Positions 35,988 to 45,420 of a stretch of DNA of 64,000 nucleotides are shown here, one piece after another. The notes beneath the pieces were generated by a model. The model saw only the letters and a program-made list of their open reading frames with translations, had not been told where the DNA came from and made no database searches. The translations under genes were made by a program, and so were the position numbers. This DNA comes from Mucispirillum schaedleri (lineage in GTDB: Bacteria; Chrysiogenota; Deferribacteres; Deferribacterales; Mucispirillaceae): assembly GCA_949287985.1 (NCBI GenBank), contig CASEIN010000031.1, positions 1 through 64,000 of the forward strand, read 5' to 3'. Position 1 is the first letter of the stretch, and each line of letters opens with the position of its first letter.

Positions 35988-37154
35988 ATGGAAGTAATAA
36001 ATAATTTAGAAATAACTGATACAGCTTATGGTGGTGCAGGTGTTGGCAGAAGTCAGGACGGCAGAGTTATATTTGTCCACAACACTGTAGAAGGTGATAT
36101 TGTTAATGCTGAAATTTATGAAGATAAGAAAAGTTTTGCAAAAGCAAACCTTTTAAATATTATAAAACCATCAGTTTATCGCATTAAGCCAGAGTGTGAA
36201 AATGCCATTCATTGTGGCGGCTGCCCTTTTGCTCATATTGATTATGAAGCCCAGCTTAATATTAAAAAGCGTATAATATTAAACCAGTTACGAAAGTATA
36301 AACATGAAATCCCCAATATAAATATTTTTAAAAGCAGTAATAAAGGTTACAGGTTAAGGGCAACTGCAAGAAGTAAAGAAGGAAGAATAGGTTTTTATGC
36401 TCAAGGCACAAATAAGTTAATATATGCAGATAACTGCCCTGCCATAAAGGAAAGTTTATTTGAAAAAATGAAAAATTTTGCCTGTGATAATAATTTAACT
36501 GGCGAAATTTATGCAATAGAAAATGATGAAAATATAAGCCTTGCAAGTATTAAAAGCGAGCATATAAATATTAAAAACACATCATATTTTGAAGGCTGCA
36601 ATATAGATAATAAAAAATATGGAATATCTAGTATGAATTTTAATACACCATATGGTGCAGTGCCTGTTACATATAAATCTTTTTTTCAAGCAAACAGGTA
36701 TTTATTACATGATTTTCAAAAATATGCCATATCTTTAGTAAGCGACCATATGGATATTGTAGAACTTTATGCAGGAGCAGGTTTTTTTACATGCGGCTTA
36801 ATGCAAAAAGGAAATGTGCAGGCTTGCGAGTATGAGCAAATATCATCAAATCTAGGCAGAAAGTTAGGGTATAATATTAAAACTATGGATAGTGGAAAGT
36901 TTTTACAAAATATAAAAAAATGTGATACAATATTTTTAGACCCACCACGAGATGGGGCAGATAAAAAAGTAATAGAAGCAATAAAGCGAATAAAACCCTA
37001 TGAAATAATATATGTATCATGTAATCCAAATACTTTAGCAAGGGATATTATTCGTTTAGAAGATAGTTATAAAACTTATGAGTTTAGTATGTTTGACATG
37101 TATCCAGATACATATCATGTGGAAAGTGTTGTAAGGCTTATAAAGGTGAAATAA
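35988..37154 (+). CDS. TrmA/RlmD-family RNA 5-methyluridine methyltransferase
   Basis: An N-terminal TRAM domain (about 1-55) is followed by Fe-S cysteines (CENAIHCGGCPF and ADNCPAI). The SAM-binding ELYAGAGFFTCGL, DPPRDGADKK and the nucleophile motif YVSCNPNTLARD complete the enzyme. It methylates uridine C5 in 23S rRNA or tRNA; which target cannot be told from sequence alone. The stop overlaps the next start (TAATG). Confidence 0.92.
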   Translation: MEVINNLEITDTAYGGAGVGRSQDGRVIFVHNTVEGDIVNAEIYEDKKSFAKANLLNIIKPSVYRIKPECENAIHCGGCPFAHIDYEAQLNIKKRIILNQLRKYKHEIPNINIFKSSNKGYRLRATARSKEGRIGFYAQGTNKLIYADNCPAIKESLFEKMKNFACDNNLTGEIYAIENDENISLASIKSEHINIKNTSYFEGCNIDNKKYGISSMNFNTPYGAVPVTYKSFFQANRYLLHDFQKYAISLVSDHMDIVELYAGAGFFTCGLMQKGNVQACEYEQISSNLGRKLGYNIKTMDSGKFLQNIKKCDTIFLDPPRDGADKKVIEAIKRIKPYEIIYVSCNPNTLARDIIRLEDSYKTYEFSMFDMYPDTYHVESVVRLIKVK

Positions 37155-37591
37155 TGAAAGTAACAGTTAATCTAATATCTAATGTATTTTTAGCAGGGCT
37201 TATAAGCATGCTCCCATTTTTATCTATTATACGTGGAGCATTAGGTAATGATAATAGTAATATTATGGCTTACCTTCCTGTTATGACAGCTCCCTTTCTA
37301 GTTTATATAATATCAGCTTTTGGGCTTGAAATTGCAGAGCAGGGTTATAAGGCAAGGCTAGAGAAAAACCGTGCATCTACAATTTATTTTCTAATGCTGA
37401 TATCTACTATTATAGTGCCATATTTATTAGCAATGCTTACAATAGGAGTAAGCTATATGAAAGAAATATCTTTTATAGTTTTTTTACTGCTTTATATATA
37501 TACTTTTTATATTTTTTTAAAAGGGAGTAAAATATCAGTATTTTTTATACTGCCGCTTTTAATTTATAAAATTAATAATTTTTTAAGGTGA
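37154..37591 (+). CDS. Hypothetical membrane protein
   Basis: Four hydrophobic helices make up most of the 145 residues. A charged loop (EQGYKARLEKNRAS) lies between helices 2 and 3. I see no family match. It is translationally coupled to the methyltransferase gene and is followed by rdgB after 3 bp. Confidence 0.75.
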   Translation: MKVTVNLISNVFLAGLISMLPFLSIIRGALGNDNSNIMAYLPVMTAPFLVYIISAFGLEIAEQGYKARLEKNRASTIYFLMLISTIIVPYLLAMLTIGVSYMKEISFIVFLLLYIYTFYIFLKGSKISVFFILPLLIYKINNFLR

Positions 37592-37594
37592 TGT

Positions 37595-38170
37595 ATGAAG
37601 TTATATGCTGCTACGAAAAATAAAGGGAAAATATTAGAGATTAATAAAATACTTCATGATGCAGGCATTGAGTGTGAAAGCTTTCCTAATATGGAAGATG
37701 TGGAAGAAACAGGCACAACATTTGAAGAAAATGCTAAAATAAAGGCAGATTATTTATCATCAAAACTAAAAGATGAATATGTTATAGCAGATGATTCTGG
37801 CTTATCTGTAGAATCTCTAGGTGGAGCACCGGGGGTTTATTCTGCAAGGTATGCAGGAAACCATGGTGATGATATTGCAAATAATAAAAAACTGCTGCAA
37901 GAGATGCAGGGCAAAAAAATCAGAAACTGCAAATATGAATGTGTTATTGCGTTATCTAAAAATGGTAAAACTATTAAGACATTTTATGGTTATATAGATG
38001 GTGAAGTAGCAGAGTATGAAAAAGGCAGTGGTGGTTTTGGTTATGACCCACTTTTTTTGCTTCCAAATGGTAAAACAATGGCAGAAATATCAATTGAAGA
38101 AAAAAATAAAATAAGCCATAGATTTATTGCATTAAATCAGTTAAGGGAGTATTTGATTAATAATAAATGA
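37595..38170 (+). CDS. rdgB: XTP/dITP pyrophosphatase (RdgB/HAM1)
   Basis: The enzyme cleanses the nucleotide pool of dITP and XTP. YAATKNKGKILEI, ADDSGLSVESLGGAPGVYSARY, GFGYDPLF and KNKISHRFIAL are the family motifs in order. Length 191 aa is typical. The stop overlaps the next gene by 4 bp (ATGA). Confidence 0.96.
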   Translation: MKLYAATKNKGKILEINKILHDAGIECESFPNMEDVEETGTTFEENAKIKADYLSSKLKDEYVIADDSGLSVESLGGAPGVYSARYAGNHGDDIANNKKLLQEMQGKKIRNCKYECVIALSKNGKTIKTFYGYIDGEVAEYEKGSGGFGYDPLFLLPNGKTMAEISIEEKNKISHRFIALNQLREYLINNK

Positions 38171-40077
38171 AAAAGATTGTTCTAGTAATTACTATATTTT
38201 TACTACTGCAAATATCAGCAGGTCTTGTAATATATTTTAAATCTGAAATAGAGTATGCTAAATTATATGTCCCTAGTATTGATAATATAAGCACGTATAA
38301 TACAAATATATCTTTTACCATATATGGAAAAGATAATTTGGTAATGTATCGTAAATATTATAAAAGGCAGGAAAAATTAAAGGGCAGCTACCCTATGATG
38401 AAAGTTATGCCTATGATAGATATAATCATAAACCAAAGGCACCACAGCATAAAAGAAACAGGAATAGAACGCTGGAAAATGATAATATTAAATAATCAAG
38501 GTATAGACCCTTTTTCTTTAGAGGGAGCAGCTTATGTGCATTATACTGATATGTTAATATCTAAAAGTGATTTAAAAGGCCCTAAAAAAGAGTTAGTAAG
38601 ATGGTATACAATAGATAAACTAAACAACCAGTATAGCAAAGTAGGGCTTTCAAAACTTTTACTTGATTCATCAAGCTATGCTGAAAATATATATGGGATA
38701 GCAGCTGCATCAAAATATTATTTTAATAAGGAAATAGAAAATGTAAGTATGCTGGAGCTGGCATTTTTACTTTCATGCATATCCTGGGATAATAAGGTTA
38801 TAGATGCTGTAAAAAATTACCAAGAACTTGATAGAAAAGCTAGAAATATACTATATATATTATATAAAAATAAAGATATATCAGAAGAAGAATATAATAA
38901 AAATATGGCTGAAAATATAACATTTCAACCAGAGATAATCAATACTGTAGAGCCAGCATATGTTCATGCAGTGTTAAAACAAATTGAAAATATTAAAGAG
39001 ATTAATGATAATCTTGGAAAAGTAAATGTATCTGTCTATACAGGTTATGATGATAGAGCAAATAAAATAGCAAGGGAAGTATTAAAAGATTATTATAAAG
39101 ATAAAGATGATGAAATACAAACTGCATTTGTGCTTTTAAATAATAAAACTCAGGAAGTAATATCTGCCATAGGTAGTAGAAGGTATGATACGAAAGTAAA
39201 TAGAGCCTTAACTATTTCAAGGCAGATGGCTTCCACTTTTAAGCCTATTGTATTTTTATCTGCTTTTGAAAAGGGTATTAGGCCATCAGACCAGGTGGTG
39301 GATATGCCTTATGAGTTTGTAGTAAAAGATGTGGTATACAAGCCAAATAATTATAATGGTTTTTTTATGGGAAAAATACCTATTCGCTATGCTTTTGTAT
39401 ATTCTCTAAATAATTCTACAATAAAAGTAGCAGAGATGGCAGGGCTTAAATATGTAAGAGATGTAAGTATATCATTAGGTATGAATAAGGATATACAGCC
39501 CTTTTATGCAATGGCTTTAGGTTCCTTTCCTGCAACACCTATGACAGTTGCCCAAATGTTTTCCACTATTGGCAACCTTGGTGAATACAAAAAAGCAACA
39601 CTTGCCACATCTTATAAAATTGGAGATAAAGAATACAGTCTGAAAGAGCCTTCTAAACAGGTAGTATCAAAAGAGGCAGCATACCAGACATTATATATTA
39701 TGCAGGCTGTTGCAAGCAGGGGGACAGCAAGAGGGGCAAGGCTTTTAAAAGGAACGGGAGCAAAAACAGGCACATCAAACGATACAAGAGATGCATGGAC
39801 TGTTGCTGTTTTTGGAGATTATACTGCTGTTGTATGGGTAGGCTATGATGATTTACGACCTATAACAATAGGTGGCAGTGGTGGCAGGCTTGCAGCACCA
39901 ATAATTGCAGAATTTCAAAGAAGATATTTTGGTAAAGATGCAACTTTTACTTTTCAGGTGCCTAATAATATAGTATTTAAAAGAGTAGATGCAAGAACTG
40001 GGCTTTTAACTAATAGAAAATCTTCAGGAACATATATAGAAGCATATAATAAAAAACGACTACCAAAAAGTGAGTGA
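38167..40077 (+). CDS. Class A-like penicillin-binding protein with degenerate glycosyltransferase domain
   Basis: There is an N-terminal membrane anchor (about 3-22) and then a region aligned with GT51 transglycosylases (AENIYGIAAASKYYFNK). The catalytic EDxxFxxHxG motif and the TQQ motif are not found; the equivalent stretch reads ILNNQGIDPFSLEG. The transpeptidase domain is intact: STFK (Ser about 356), SLN near 413 and KTGT near 533. It is therefore predicted to cross-link peptidoglycan but not to polymerise glycan. It lies between rdgB and aroK. Confidence 0.85.
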   Translation: MKKIVLVITIFLLLQISAGLVIYFKSEIEYAKLYVPSIDNISTYNTNISFTIYGKDNLVMYRKYYKRQEKLKGSYPMMKVMPMIDIIINQRHHSIKETGIERWKMIILNNQGIDPFSLEGAAYVHYTDMLISKSDLKGPKKELVRWYTIDKLNNQYSKVGLSKLLLDSSSYAENIYGIAAASKYYFNKEIENVSMLELAFLLSCISWDNKVIDAVKNYQELDRKARNILYILYKNKDISEEEYNKNMAENITFQPEIINTVEPAYVHAVLKQIENIKEINDNLGKVNVSVYTGYDDRANKIAREVLKDYYKDKDDEIQTAFVLLNNKTQEVISAIGSRRYDTKVNRALTISRQMASTFKPIVFLSAFEKGIRPSDQVVDMPYEFVVKDVVYKPNNYNGFFMGKIPIRYAFVYSLNNSTIKVAEMAGLKYVRDVSISLGMNKDIQPFYAMALGSFPATPMTVAQMFSTIGNLGEYKKATLATSYKIGDKEYSLKEPSKQVVSKEAAYQTLYIMQAVASRGTARGARLLKGTGAKTGTSNDTRDAWTVAVFGDYTAVVWVGYDDLRPITIGGSGGRLAAPIIAEFQRRYFGKDATFTFQVPNNIVFKRVDARTGLLTNRKSSGTYIEAYNKKRLPKSE

Positions 40078-40080
40078 TTT

Positions 40081-40608
40081 ATGGAATTTAGTAACGAACA
40101 AAAGGATAAGATTTATTTGACAGGATTTATGGGCACAGGTAAAACAACAGTAGGCAAGCTTTTAAGCCAAAAATTAAATTACAGGTTTATAGATACTGAT
40201 GATTTAATTGAAAAAGAAACAGGTATGACCATAGAAGAAATCTTTAATACTTATAATGAAGAATATTTTAGAGAGCAGGAAAGAAAGGTGCTGAATTCTA
40301 CATTTAACTTAAAAAGGGCAGTTATTTCAACAGGTGGTGGGCTTGTAACATATAAAGATAATATAGAGCTTATAAAAAATAATGGCATAGCAGTAACTTT
40401 AACAGCTTCCCCTGATGTAATTTTTTCAAGAATATCTAAAGATGCAAATATACGACCACTTTTACAAGGTGATAATAGAGAAGAAAAATTAAATTTACTT
40501 ATCCAAAAAAGAGTGTATTATTATATATCATCTCATTTTGTAATAGATACAAGTATGTTAACTGCACAGCAGATAGTGGACAAAATATGTCAGGAGGCAG
40601 GTTTTTAA
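40081..40608 (+). CDS. aroK: Shikimate kinase
   Basis: The enzyme phosphorylates shikimate in the chorismate pathway. Walker A is GFMGTGKTTVGK, followed by DTDDLIEKETG, YFREQERKV and STGGGLV, and the lid region is ANIRPLL. It lies 3 bp after the PBP gene and directly before aroB. Confidence 0.95.
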   Translation: MEFSNEQKDKIYLTGFMGTGKTTVGKLLSQKLNYRFIDTDDLIEKETGMTIEEIFNTYNEEYFREQERKVLNSTFNLKRAVISTGGGLVTYKDNIELIKNNGIAVTLTASPDVIFSRISKDANIRPLLQGDNREEKLNLLIQKRVYYYISSHFVIDTSMLTAQQIVDKICQEAGF

Positions 40609-41655
40609 ATGAAATGCACAACAGTAAATATATCATCACAGAAAACAAAATATAAAATATACGTGGGTAGTGGGTTTATTCAAAATAGAATAGAGGACTA
40701 TGCAAATGATAATGCATTTTTCATAGTAGATGAAAAAGTGGCATCACTTTATAAAAATATAATCCCACAAAACAGTAAACAGGTGTATTTATTTAAAGCT
40801 AGTGAAAGAAATAAAACATTAGCCAACGTGGAAAGAATGCTAAAGTTTTTAAAAAATCAGGGAGCATTAAGGGATTCTACCCTTGTGGCTATAGGGGGCG
40901 GCATAACAGGTGATACTGCTGCATTTACAGCATCACTTTATATGCGTGGTATAAAGCTTATACAAATTCCTACAACACTTCTTTCTATGCTTGATTCTAG
41001 TGTTGGTGGCAAAACTGGTGTAAACCTGCAGGGGATAAAAAATAATATTGGAACATTTTATCAGCCAAAAGAAGTTTTAATAGACTGTTATTTTTTAAAC
41101 AGCCTTACAAATAAAGAATATTTAAACGGATTTGCAGAAGCTGTAAAAATTGCAGCCGTGCAGGATAGAGATTTTTTTGGCTACATTGAAGAAAACATTA
41201 AGCATATATTAGACAGGAAAAAATCAGTAATGGAAAAATTAATTTTAAAATCATGTATGCTTAAAGCCCATGTAGTAGAGCAGGACGAAAAAGAATCAGG
41301 TATTCGTAAGCTTTTAAATTTTGGGCATACTGTAGCTCACGGTATTGAAAGCGATTCTAAATATAGAGTCCATCATGGCTATGCTGTTGCAATGGGCATG
41401 ATATATGAAAGTCAGTATGCACTTAATAATGGTTATTTAGATGAAGAAACATTTAATAAAATCAAAAATTTACTAACAACATTAAAATATCCTGTAACTT
41501 ACACACCAAAAGATAAGGAAAAAATGCTGCTTGCTATATCAAAAGATAAAAAGGCTGGTAAAGATGGCATTAGTATGGCTGTTGCAGGCAGTGATATGCA
41601 GGGTGTAATAATAAATAATGTAAAACCAAAAGAAATAATTGACTTATTCTATTAA
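40609..41655 (+). CDS. aroB: 3-dehydroquinate synthase
   Basis: This is the NAD-dependent second step of the shikimate pathway. AIGGGITGDTAAFTASLYMR, PTTLLSMLDSSVGGKTGVN, KLLNFGHTVAHGIE and HHGYAVAMGM carry the metal and substrate ligands. Length 348 aa is typical. The ribosome site is CAGGAGG. Confidence 0.96.
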   Translation: MKCTTVNISSQKTKYKIYVGSGFIQNRIEDYANDNAFFIVDEKVASLYKNIIPQNSKQVYLFKASERNKTLANVERMLKFLKNQGALRDSTLVAIGGGITGDTAAFTASLYMRGIKLIQIPTTLLSMLDSSVGGKTGVNLQGIKNNIGTFYQPKEVLIDCYFLNSLTNKEYLNGFAEAVKIAAVQDRDFFGYIEENIKHILDRKKSVMEKLILKSCMLKAHVVEQDEKESGIRKLLNFGHTVAHGIESDSKYRVHHGYAVAMGMIYESQYALNNGYLDEETFNKIKNLLTTLKYPVTYTPKDKEKMLLAISKDKKAGKDGISMAVAGSDMQGVIINNVKPKEIIDLFY

Positions 41656-41687
41656 AAAAAAGTATTATGTATAAACTGCTATATTGT

Positions 41688-41730
41688 TTTGGATAGGTTT
41701 GCTGCTTTTTAAAGCAAGTAACTATCCAAA
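41688..41730 (+). promoter_or_regulatory. Hairpin between aroB and the acidic repeat gene
   Basis: TTTGGATAG/CTATCCAAA with an inner TTGCT/AGCAA helix form a long stem, without a following T-tract. It could be an attenuator, a processing site or a regulator site ahead of the acidic repeat gene. Confidence 0.4.
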
Positions 41731-41764
41731 GCAATTATAATAATATATAAGGGGTAGCTTTTAG

Positions 41765-43675
41765 GTGGACGAAAGAACACATGCACGCTATATGTCAGAT
41801 ATAGCCTATTTTCTTTCTAAAATGGAGGCAGAGCCTAATTCAGGCTATTTCATACCTATTGCTTTAGCATATAATAAGCTTGAAAAGTATGATGAAACTA
41901 TTGCCATGTGCAAATCTGCCATAGAGCGTTTTCCTGCAAACTGTGCTGCTAAAACATTTTTAGCAGAAGCTTATGTTTATAAGGGACAGTTTGATTTAGC
42001 TAGAGATTTATTGTTTGATGTTACAGCCGAAGATGACAACAACTATAAAGCATTAAAACTTCTTGGAATAATATGTAAAGAAAATGGTGATACTACTGAT
42101 GCTTTAAAATATCTAACTGGTGCTTATATTCGTTCTCCAGAAGATGAAGAAGTCAGGAAGATGATTGAAGAGCTTGGTGGTTCACTAAACCCTGCCCAAA
42201 TCTATGATGAACGTATGAAACGTCAATCACAAGCAGCTCTTGACAGCGAAGAAGATGAAGAATTAAGAACATATCAGGAAATTGACCAGCGTATTAGAAA
42301 TGCAGAAATAATTATGGCAGATTTAGTGGCAGATACTACTATTTCAGCAAGAGATTATTCTGAAGAAGAAGACTTTTACTCTGATGATCCTAATGATTTT
42401 ATGCCATTAATTACACAACATGAAGAAGAGGAAGAAGAATTTTCTGATGATCCAAATGATTTTCTACCTACTATTACAGAAAATGCACAAGAAGAAGATG
42501 ATAATAAAGGCAAGGAAACAGAAGAACATAATGATTTACTTGCAGCATTAAGCGAAGATAATAATGAGCAAAGTGATAACGATGATTTATTATCAGCTTT
42601 AAGTGAAGATAATAACAAGAAAAACGATAACGATGATTTACTTGCAGCTTTAAGTGAAGATAATAATGAGCAAAGCGATAACGATGATTTACTTGCAGCT
42701 TTAAGTGAAGATAATAATGAGCAAAGCGATAATGATGATTTACTTGCAGCTTTAAGTGAAGATAGTAATGAGCAAAACGATAATGATGATTTACTTGCAG
42801 CTTTAAGTGAAGATAATAATGAGCAAAGCGATAATAATGATTTACTTGCAGCTTTAAGTGAAGATAGTAATGAGCAAAACGATAATGATGATTTATTATC
42901 AGCATTAAGTGAAGATGATAACGAGCAAAGTGATAATGATGATTTATTATCAGCTTTAAGTGAAGATAGTAATGAAGAAAGTAAAAACGATGAATTATCA
43001 TTAGATAATGAAGATGAAGCAAGTGATATAAATATACTTCCACCTGAAGAAAATAATGATAGCGAAGATATATTAGAAACAACAGATAGTGATGAAAATA
43101 ATATTATTAATGAGCAAGAAGAACAGCATGAAGATAATATAGAAGAACAAGGTGAGCAGCAGTTATTTGATGATAGTAATGATAATATGAGTAGTGCAGA
43201 TAGTTTATTAGATGAGCAGGAAATAGACCAAGAGCAAGATTTAGGAGATATAGAAGATAATAAAGAAAATATTTTAGAAACATCTAATAAAGATAGTAAA
43301 ACAAAAACTGAAGATAAAAGTGAAACAAAAGAATTATCAGAACATGAAAAGGAAGTAAAAGATTTATATAATAGAAAAATACCGTCATCAGTAGTGGATA
43401 TGACATATGATGATATGATAGATGATGATTTTAAATATGGCTCCATAATTGATGATAGTTATAGAGATAATGATAATGAACTGCCAAATATAGATTTAGG
43501 CGAATCTGCACCTTTTACACAAGGGGATATTATGGACGAAATATTAGGTGCTGTTGGTATGACTCAGGAAGATATGACAAATGATGAAGAAATCGAGTTT
43601 TCAGATAAAGAGAAAACATTAGAAAAACTGGAGCAGTTTTTAGAAAAAGTAAGAACCAATAAGGAAAATGTATGA
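41765..43675 (+). CDS. TPR protein with long acidic tandem-repeat region
   Basis: Residues about 1-135 contain TPR helices (NSGYFIPIALAYNKLEKYDE, FLAEAYVYKGQFDLARDLL, LLGIICKENGDTTDALKYL). Residues about 256-408 are nine near-identical 17-residue units of the type DDLLAALSEDNNEQSDN. A further acidic stretch and a short folded C-terminus (about 600-636) follow. No membrane segment is seen. The TPR part suggests protein binding, while the acidic part is expected to be disordered. The start is GTG after GGGGTAG. The gene sits inside the aro cluster and overlaps aroQ (ATGA). Confidence 0.85.
   Translation: MDERTHARYMSDIAYFLSKMEAEPNSGYFIPIALAYNKLEKYDETIAMCKSAIERFPANCAAKTFLAEAYVYKGQFDLARDLLFDVTAEDDNNYKALKLLGIICKENGDTTDALKYLTGAYIRSPEDEEVRKMIEELGGSLNPAQIYDERMKRQSQAALDSEEDEELRTYQEIDQRIRNAEIIMADLVADTTISARDYSEEEDFYSDDPNDFMPLITQHEEEEEEFSDDPNDFLPTITENAQEEDDNKGKETEEHNDLLAALSEDNNEQSDNDDLLSALSEDNNKKNDNDDLLAALSEDNNEQSDNDDLLAALSEDNNEQSDNDDLLAALSEDSNEQNDNDDLLAALSEDNNEQSDNNDLLAALSEDSNEQNDNDDLLSALSEDDNEQSDNDDLLSALSEDSNEESKNDELSLDNEDEASDINILPPEENNDSEDILETTDSDENNIINEQEEQHEDNIEEQGEQQLFDDSNDNMSSADSLLDEQEIDQEQDLGDIEDNKENILETSNKDSKTKTEDKSETKELSEHEKEVKDLYNRKIPSSVVDMTYDDMIDDDFKYGSIIDDSYRDNDNELPNIDLGESAPFTQGDIMDEILGAVGMTQEDMTNDEEIEFSDKEKTLEKLEQFLEKVRTNKENV
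42530..42988 (+). repeat. Nine in-frame 51-bp tandem repeats
   Basis: The units encode 17 residues each and differ mainly by synonymous or N/S and Q/K changes. The length is a multiple of three, so copy-number change would keep the frame. This is a likely site of length polymorphism between strains. Confidence 0.92.
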
Positions 43676-44103
43676 AAATATTGATTATTAATGGACCAAA
43701 TATAAATATGCTTGGCAAACGTGAACCAGGTCATTATGGTGGTATCACATTTATGGAGCTGGAAGAATTAATTAGAGAAAGAGCAGAAAAACATGGTATA
43801 GCAATAGATTTTTTCCAGTCTAATAGTGAAGGTGATATAGTAACATGTATTCAGCAGGCAGAAAGTTATGATGGTATAATAATAAATGCTGGAGCATATA
43901 CCCATACAAGTATTGCAATAAGAGATGCACTGCTTTCTATTAAGGCAAAATTTATTGAGGTGCATTTATCTAATGTATTTGCAAGAGAGCCATTTAGGCA
44001 TCAATCTTACCTTTCAGATATTGCTTTTGGAGTAATAGCAGGGTTTAAGGAAGATTCTTATTTGCTGGCACTTGATTACTTTGCAACAGGGGTGTGGCAG
44101 TGA
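43672..44103 (+). CDS. aroQ: Type II 3-dehydroquinate dehydratase
   Basis: This is the third step of the shikimate pathway, usually a dodecamer. IINGPNINMLGKREPGHYG has the catalytic Arg and Tyr, FFQSNSEGD follows, and IINAGAYTHTS and IEVHLSNVFAREPFR complete the site. Length 143 aa is typical. It overlaps both neighbours. Confidence 0.96.
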   Translation: MKILIINGPNINMLGKREPGHYGGITFMELEELIRERAEKHGIAIDFFQSNSEGDIVTCIQQAESYDGIIINAGAYTHTSIAIRDALLSIKAKFIEVHLSNVFAREPFRHQSYLSDIAFGVIAGFKEDSYLLALDYFATGVWQ

Positions 44104-45164
44104 TAAAGCGTATAGCAGAAGTTCAAAGGCAGTTACGTAAGTTAGAAATACCTGCAGTGCTTGTAACCAACCTTACTGATGTTAAATATTTAAGTGGCTT
44201 TACAGGCACAACTGCTTATATGATTGTAGATTTAGAGGGTGCATTTTTTTATACTGATGGCAGGTATGATGTGCAGTCTAAAGAAGAAGTGTATGAGCAT
44301 ATTAATATTGAGATAGTAAAAGATTATAATAAAATATTTAGTGAAGACTGTTCAAAATATAAAAAAATATTATTACAGCCAAGCTGTTCTATTAATATTA
44401 GCTCAAAAGTGGCAGCAGGTGGAGTCGAAATATATCTTGATGAAAATGATATAATGCAAACATTAAGAATGATAAAAGATGATAAAGAAATTAAATTAAT
44501 AAGAGAGCAGTATAAACTGGCAGGTAAAGCATTTTTAAAAGCATTAAAATCATTTCAATATAATAATAGTGAAAAATCATGGGCTGCAGCTTTAGAATAC
44601 CATATGAAGATGCTTGGAGCAAAGGGTGAAAGTTTTGAAACTATTGTTGCTTCTGGTATAAGGGGAGCTATGCCCCATGGTGTTGCAAGTGATAAAATAG
44701 TTATGGAAAGTGAACCTGTTATTATAGATTTTGGAAGCCGTGATACATATACAAGTGATTACACACGTATGGTATATAACGGCAGTGATAGTGAAATATT
44801 AAATGTAATAGATATTGTTCGAGTAGCTGTAGAAAAATCTATTGAAGGAATAAGTGAAGGAATAATCTGTAGTAATGTTGATAAAATTGCAAGAGATTAC
44901 ATTACAGAAAAAGGTTATGGAGAGTATTTTAACCATTCGCTGGGTCATGGTGTGGGGATTGATGTTCATGAACTGCCAGTGCTAAGGGCAAAGTCTGATA
45001 CTGTTATAGAAGACGGCATGGTATTTACAATTGAACCAGGAATTTATTTGCCTAATAAATTCGGTGTTAGGTTAGAACAAACAGTATATATCAATAATAA
45101 TAAAGCAGAAATAATAAGCGATACTCTGGATAAATATGTGTATAATATAGCAGAATTAGGTTAA
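44100..45164 (+). CDS. M24-family Xaa-Pro peptidase
   Basis: This is a pita-bread metallopeptidase that removes residues next to proline. The creatinase-like N-domain occupies about 1-125. Metal ligands lie in IIDFGSRDTYTSDYTRMV, HSLGHGVGIDVHE, FTIEPGIY and VRLEQTV. The start is the GTG overlapping the aroQ stop, seven bases after GGGG; another GTG two codons upstream is possible. The aroQ-peptidase pairing is common in bacteria. Confidence 0.92.
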   Translation: MIKRIAEVQRQLRKLEIPAVLVTNLTDVKYLSGFTGTTAYMIVDLEGAFFYTDGRYDVQSKEEVYEHINIEIVKDYNKIFSEDCSKYKKILLQPSCSINISSKVAAGGVEIYLDENDIMQTLRMIKDDKEIKLIREQYKLAGKAFLKALKSFQYNNSEKSWAAALEYHMKMLGAKGESFETIVASGIRGAMPHGVASDKIVMESEPVIIDFGSRDTYTSDYTRMVYNGSDSEILNVIDIVRVAVEKSIEGISEGIICSNVDKIARDYITEKGYGEYFNHSLGHGVGIDVHELPVLRAKSDTVIEDGMVFTIEPGIYLPNKFGVRLEQTVYINNNKAEIISDTLDKYVYNIAELG

Positions 45165-45420
45165 AAATAAAACAGTTTTTCATATTTGTTTTATATTGGT
45201 ATTAATTTATTTTACCTGTTTTAAATAATAATATAATATTTATGGCATAATATTCATAAAAATATATTTTTATTATCCTTTTTATCTTTCTTTTTATTGC
45301 TTTCATAAAAATTATATGGTAGACTTATATCTATGCATTATAACAAGCTGTTTTAAAATTAATATTATCTAATTTATAAAGGTTTTGCTTTATGAATTTT
45401 AGATATATTTGGAGGTCTAC

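Noticed and set aside
42530-42988. Regular 51-bp repeats as a CRISPR array
   Set aside because: The units are contiguous and coding, with no unique spacers and no cas genes nearby.
42376-43446. Long minus-strand open frames opposite the acidic repeats
   Set aside because: They are the reverse reading of a repetitive GAT/GAA-rich gene, giving Ser/Leu or His/Tyr runs. No ribosome site or family match is seen.
35988-45164. One single operon from the RNA methyltransferase to the peptidase
   Set aside because: The gap and hairpin between aroB and the TPR gene leave room for a second promoter, so a single transcript is not shown.
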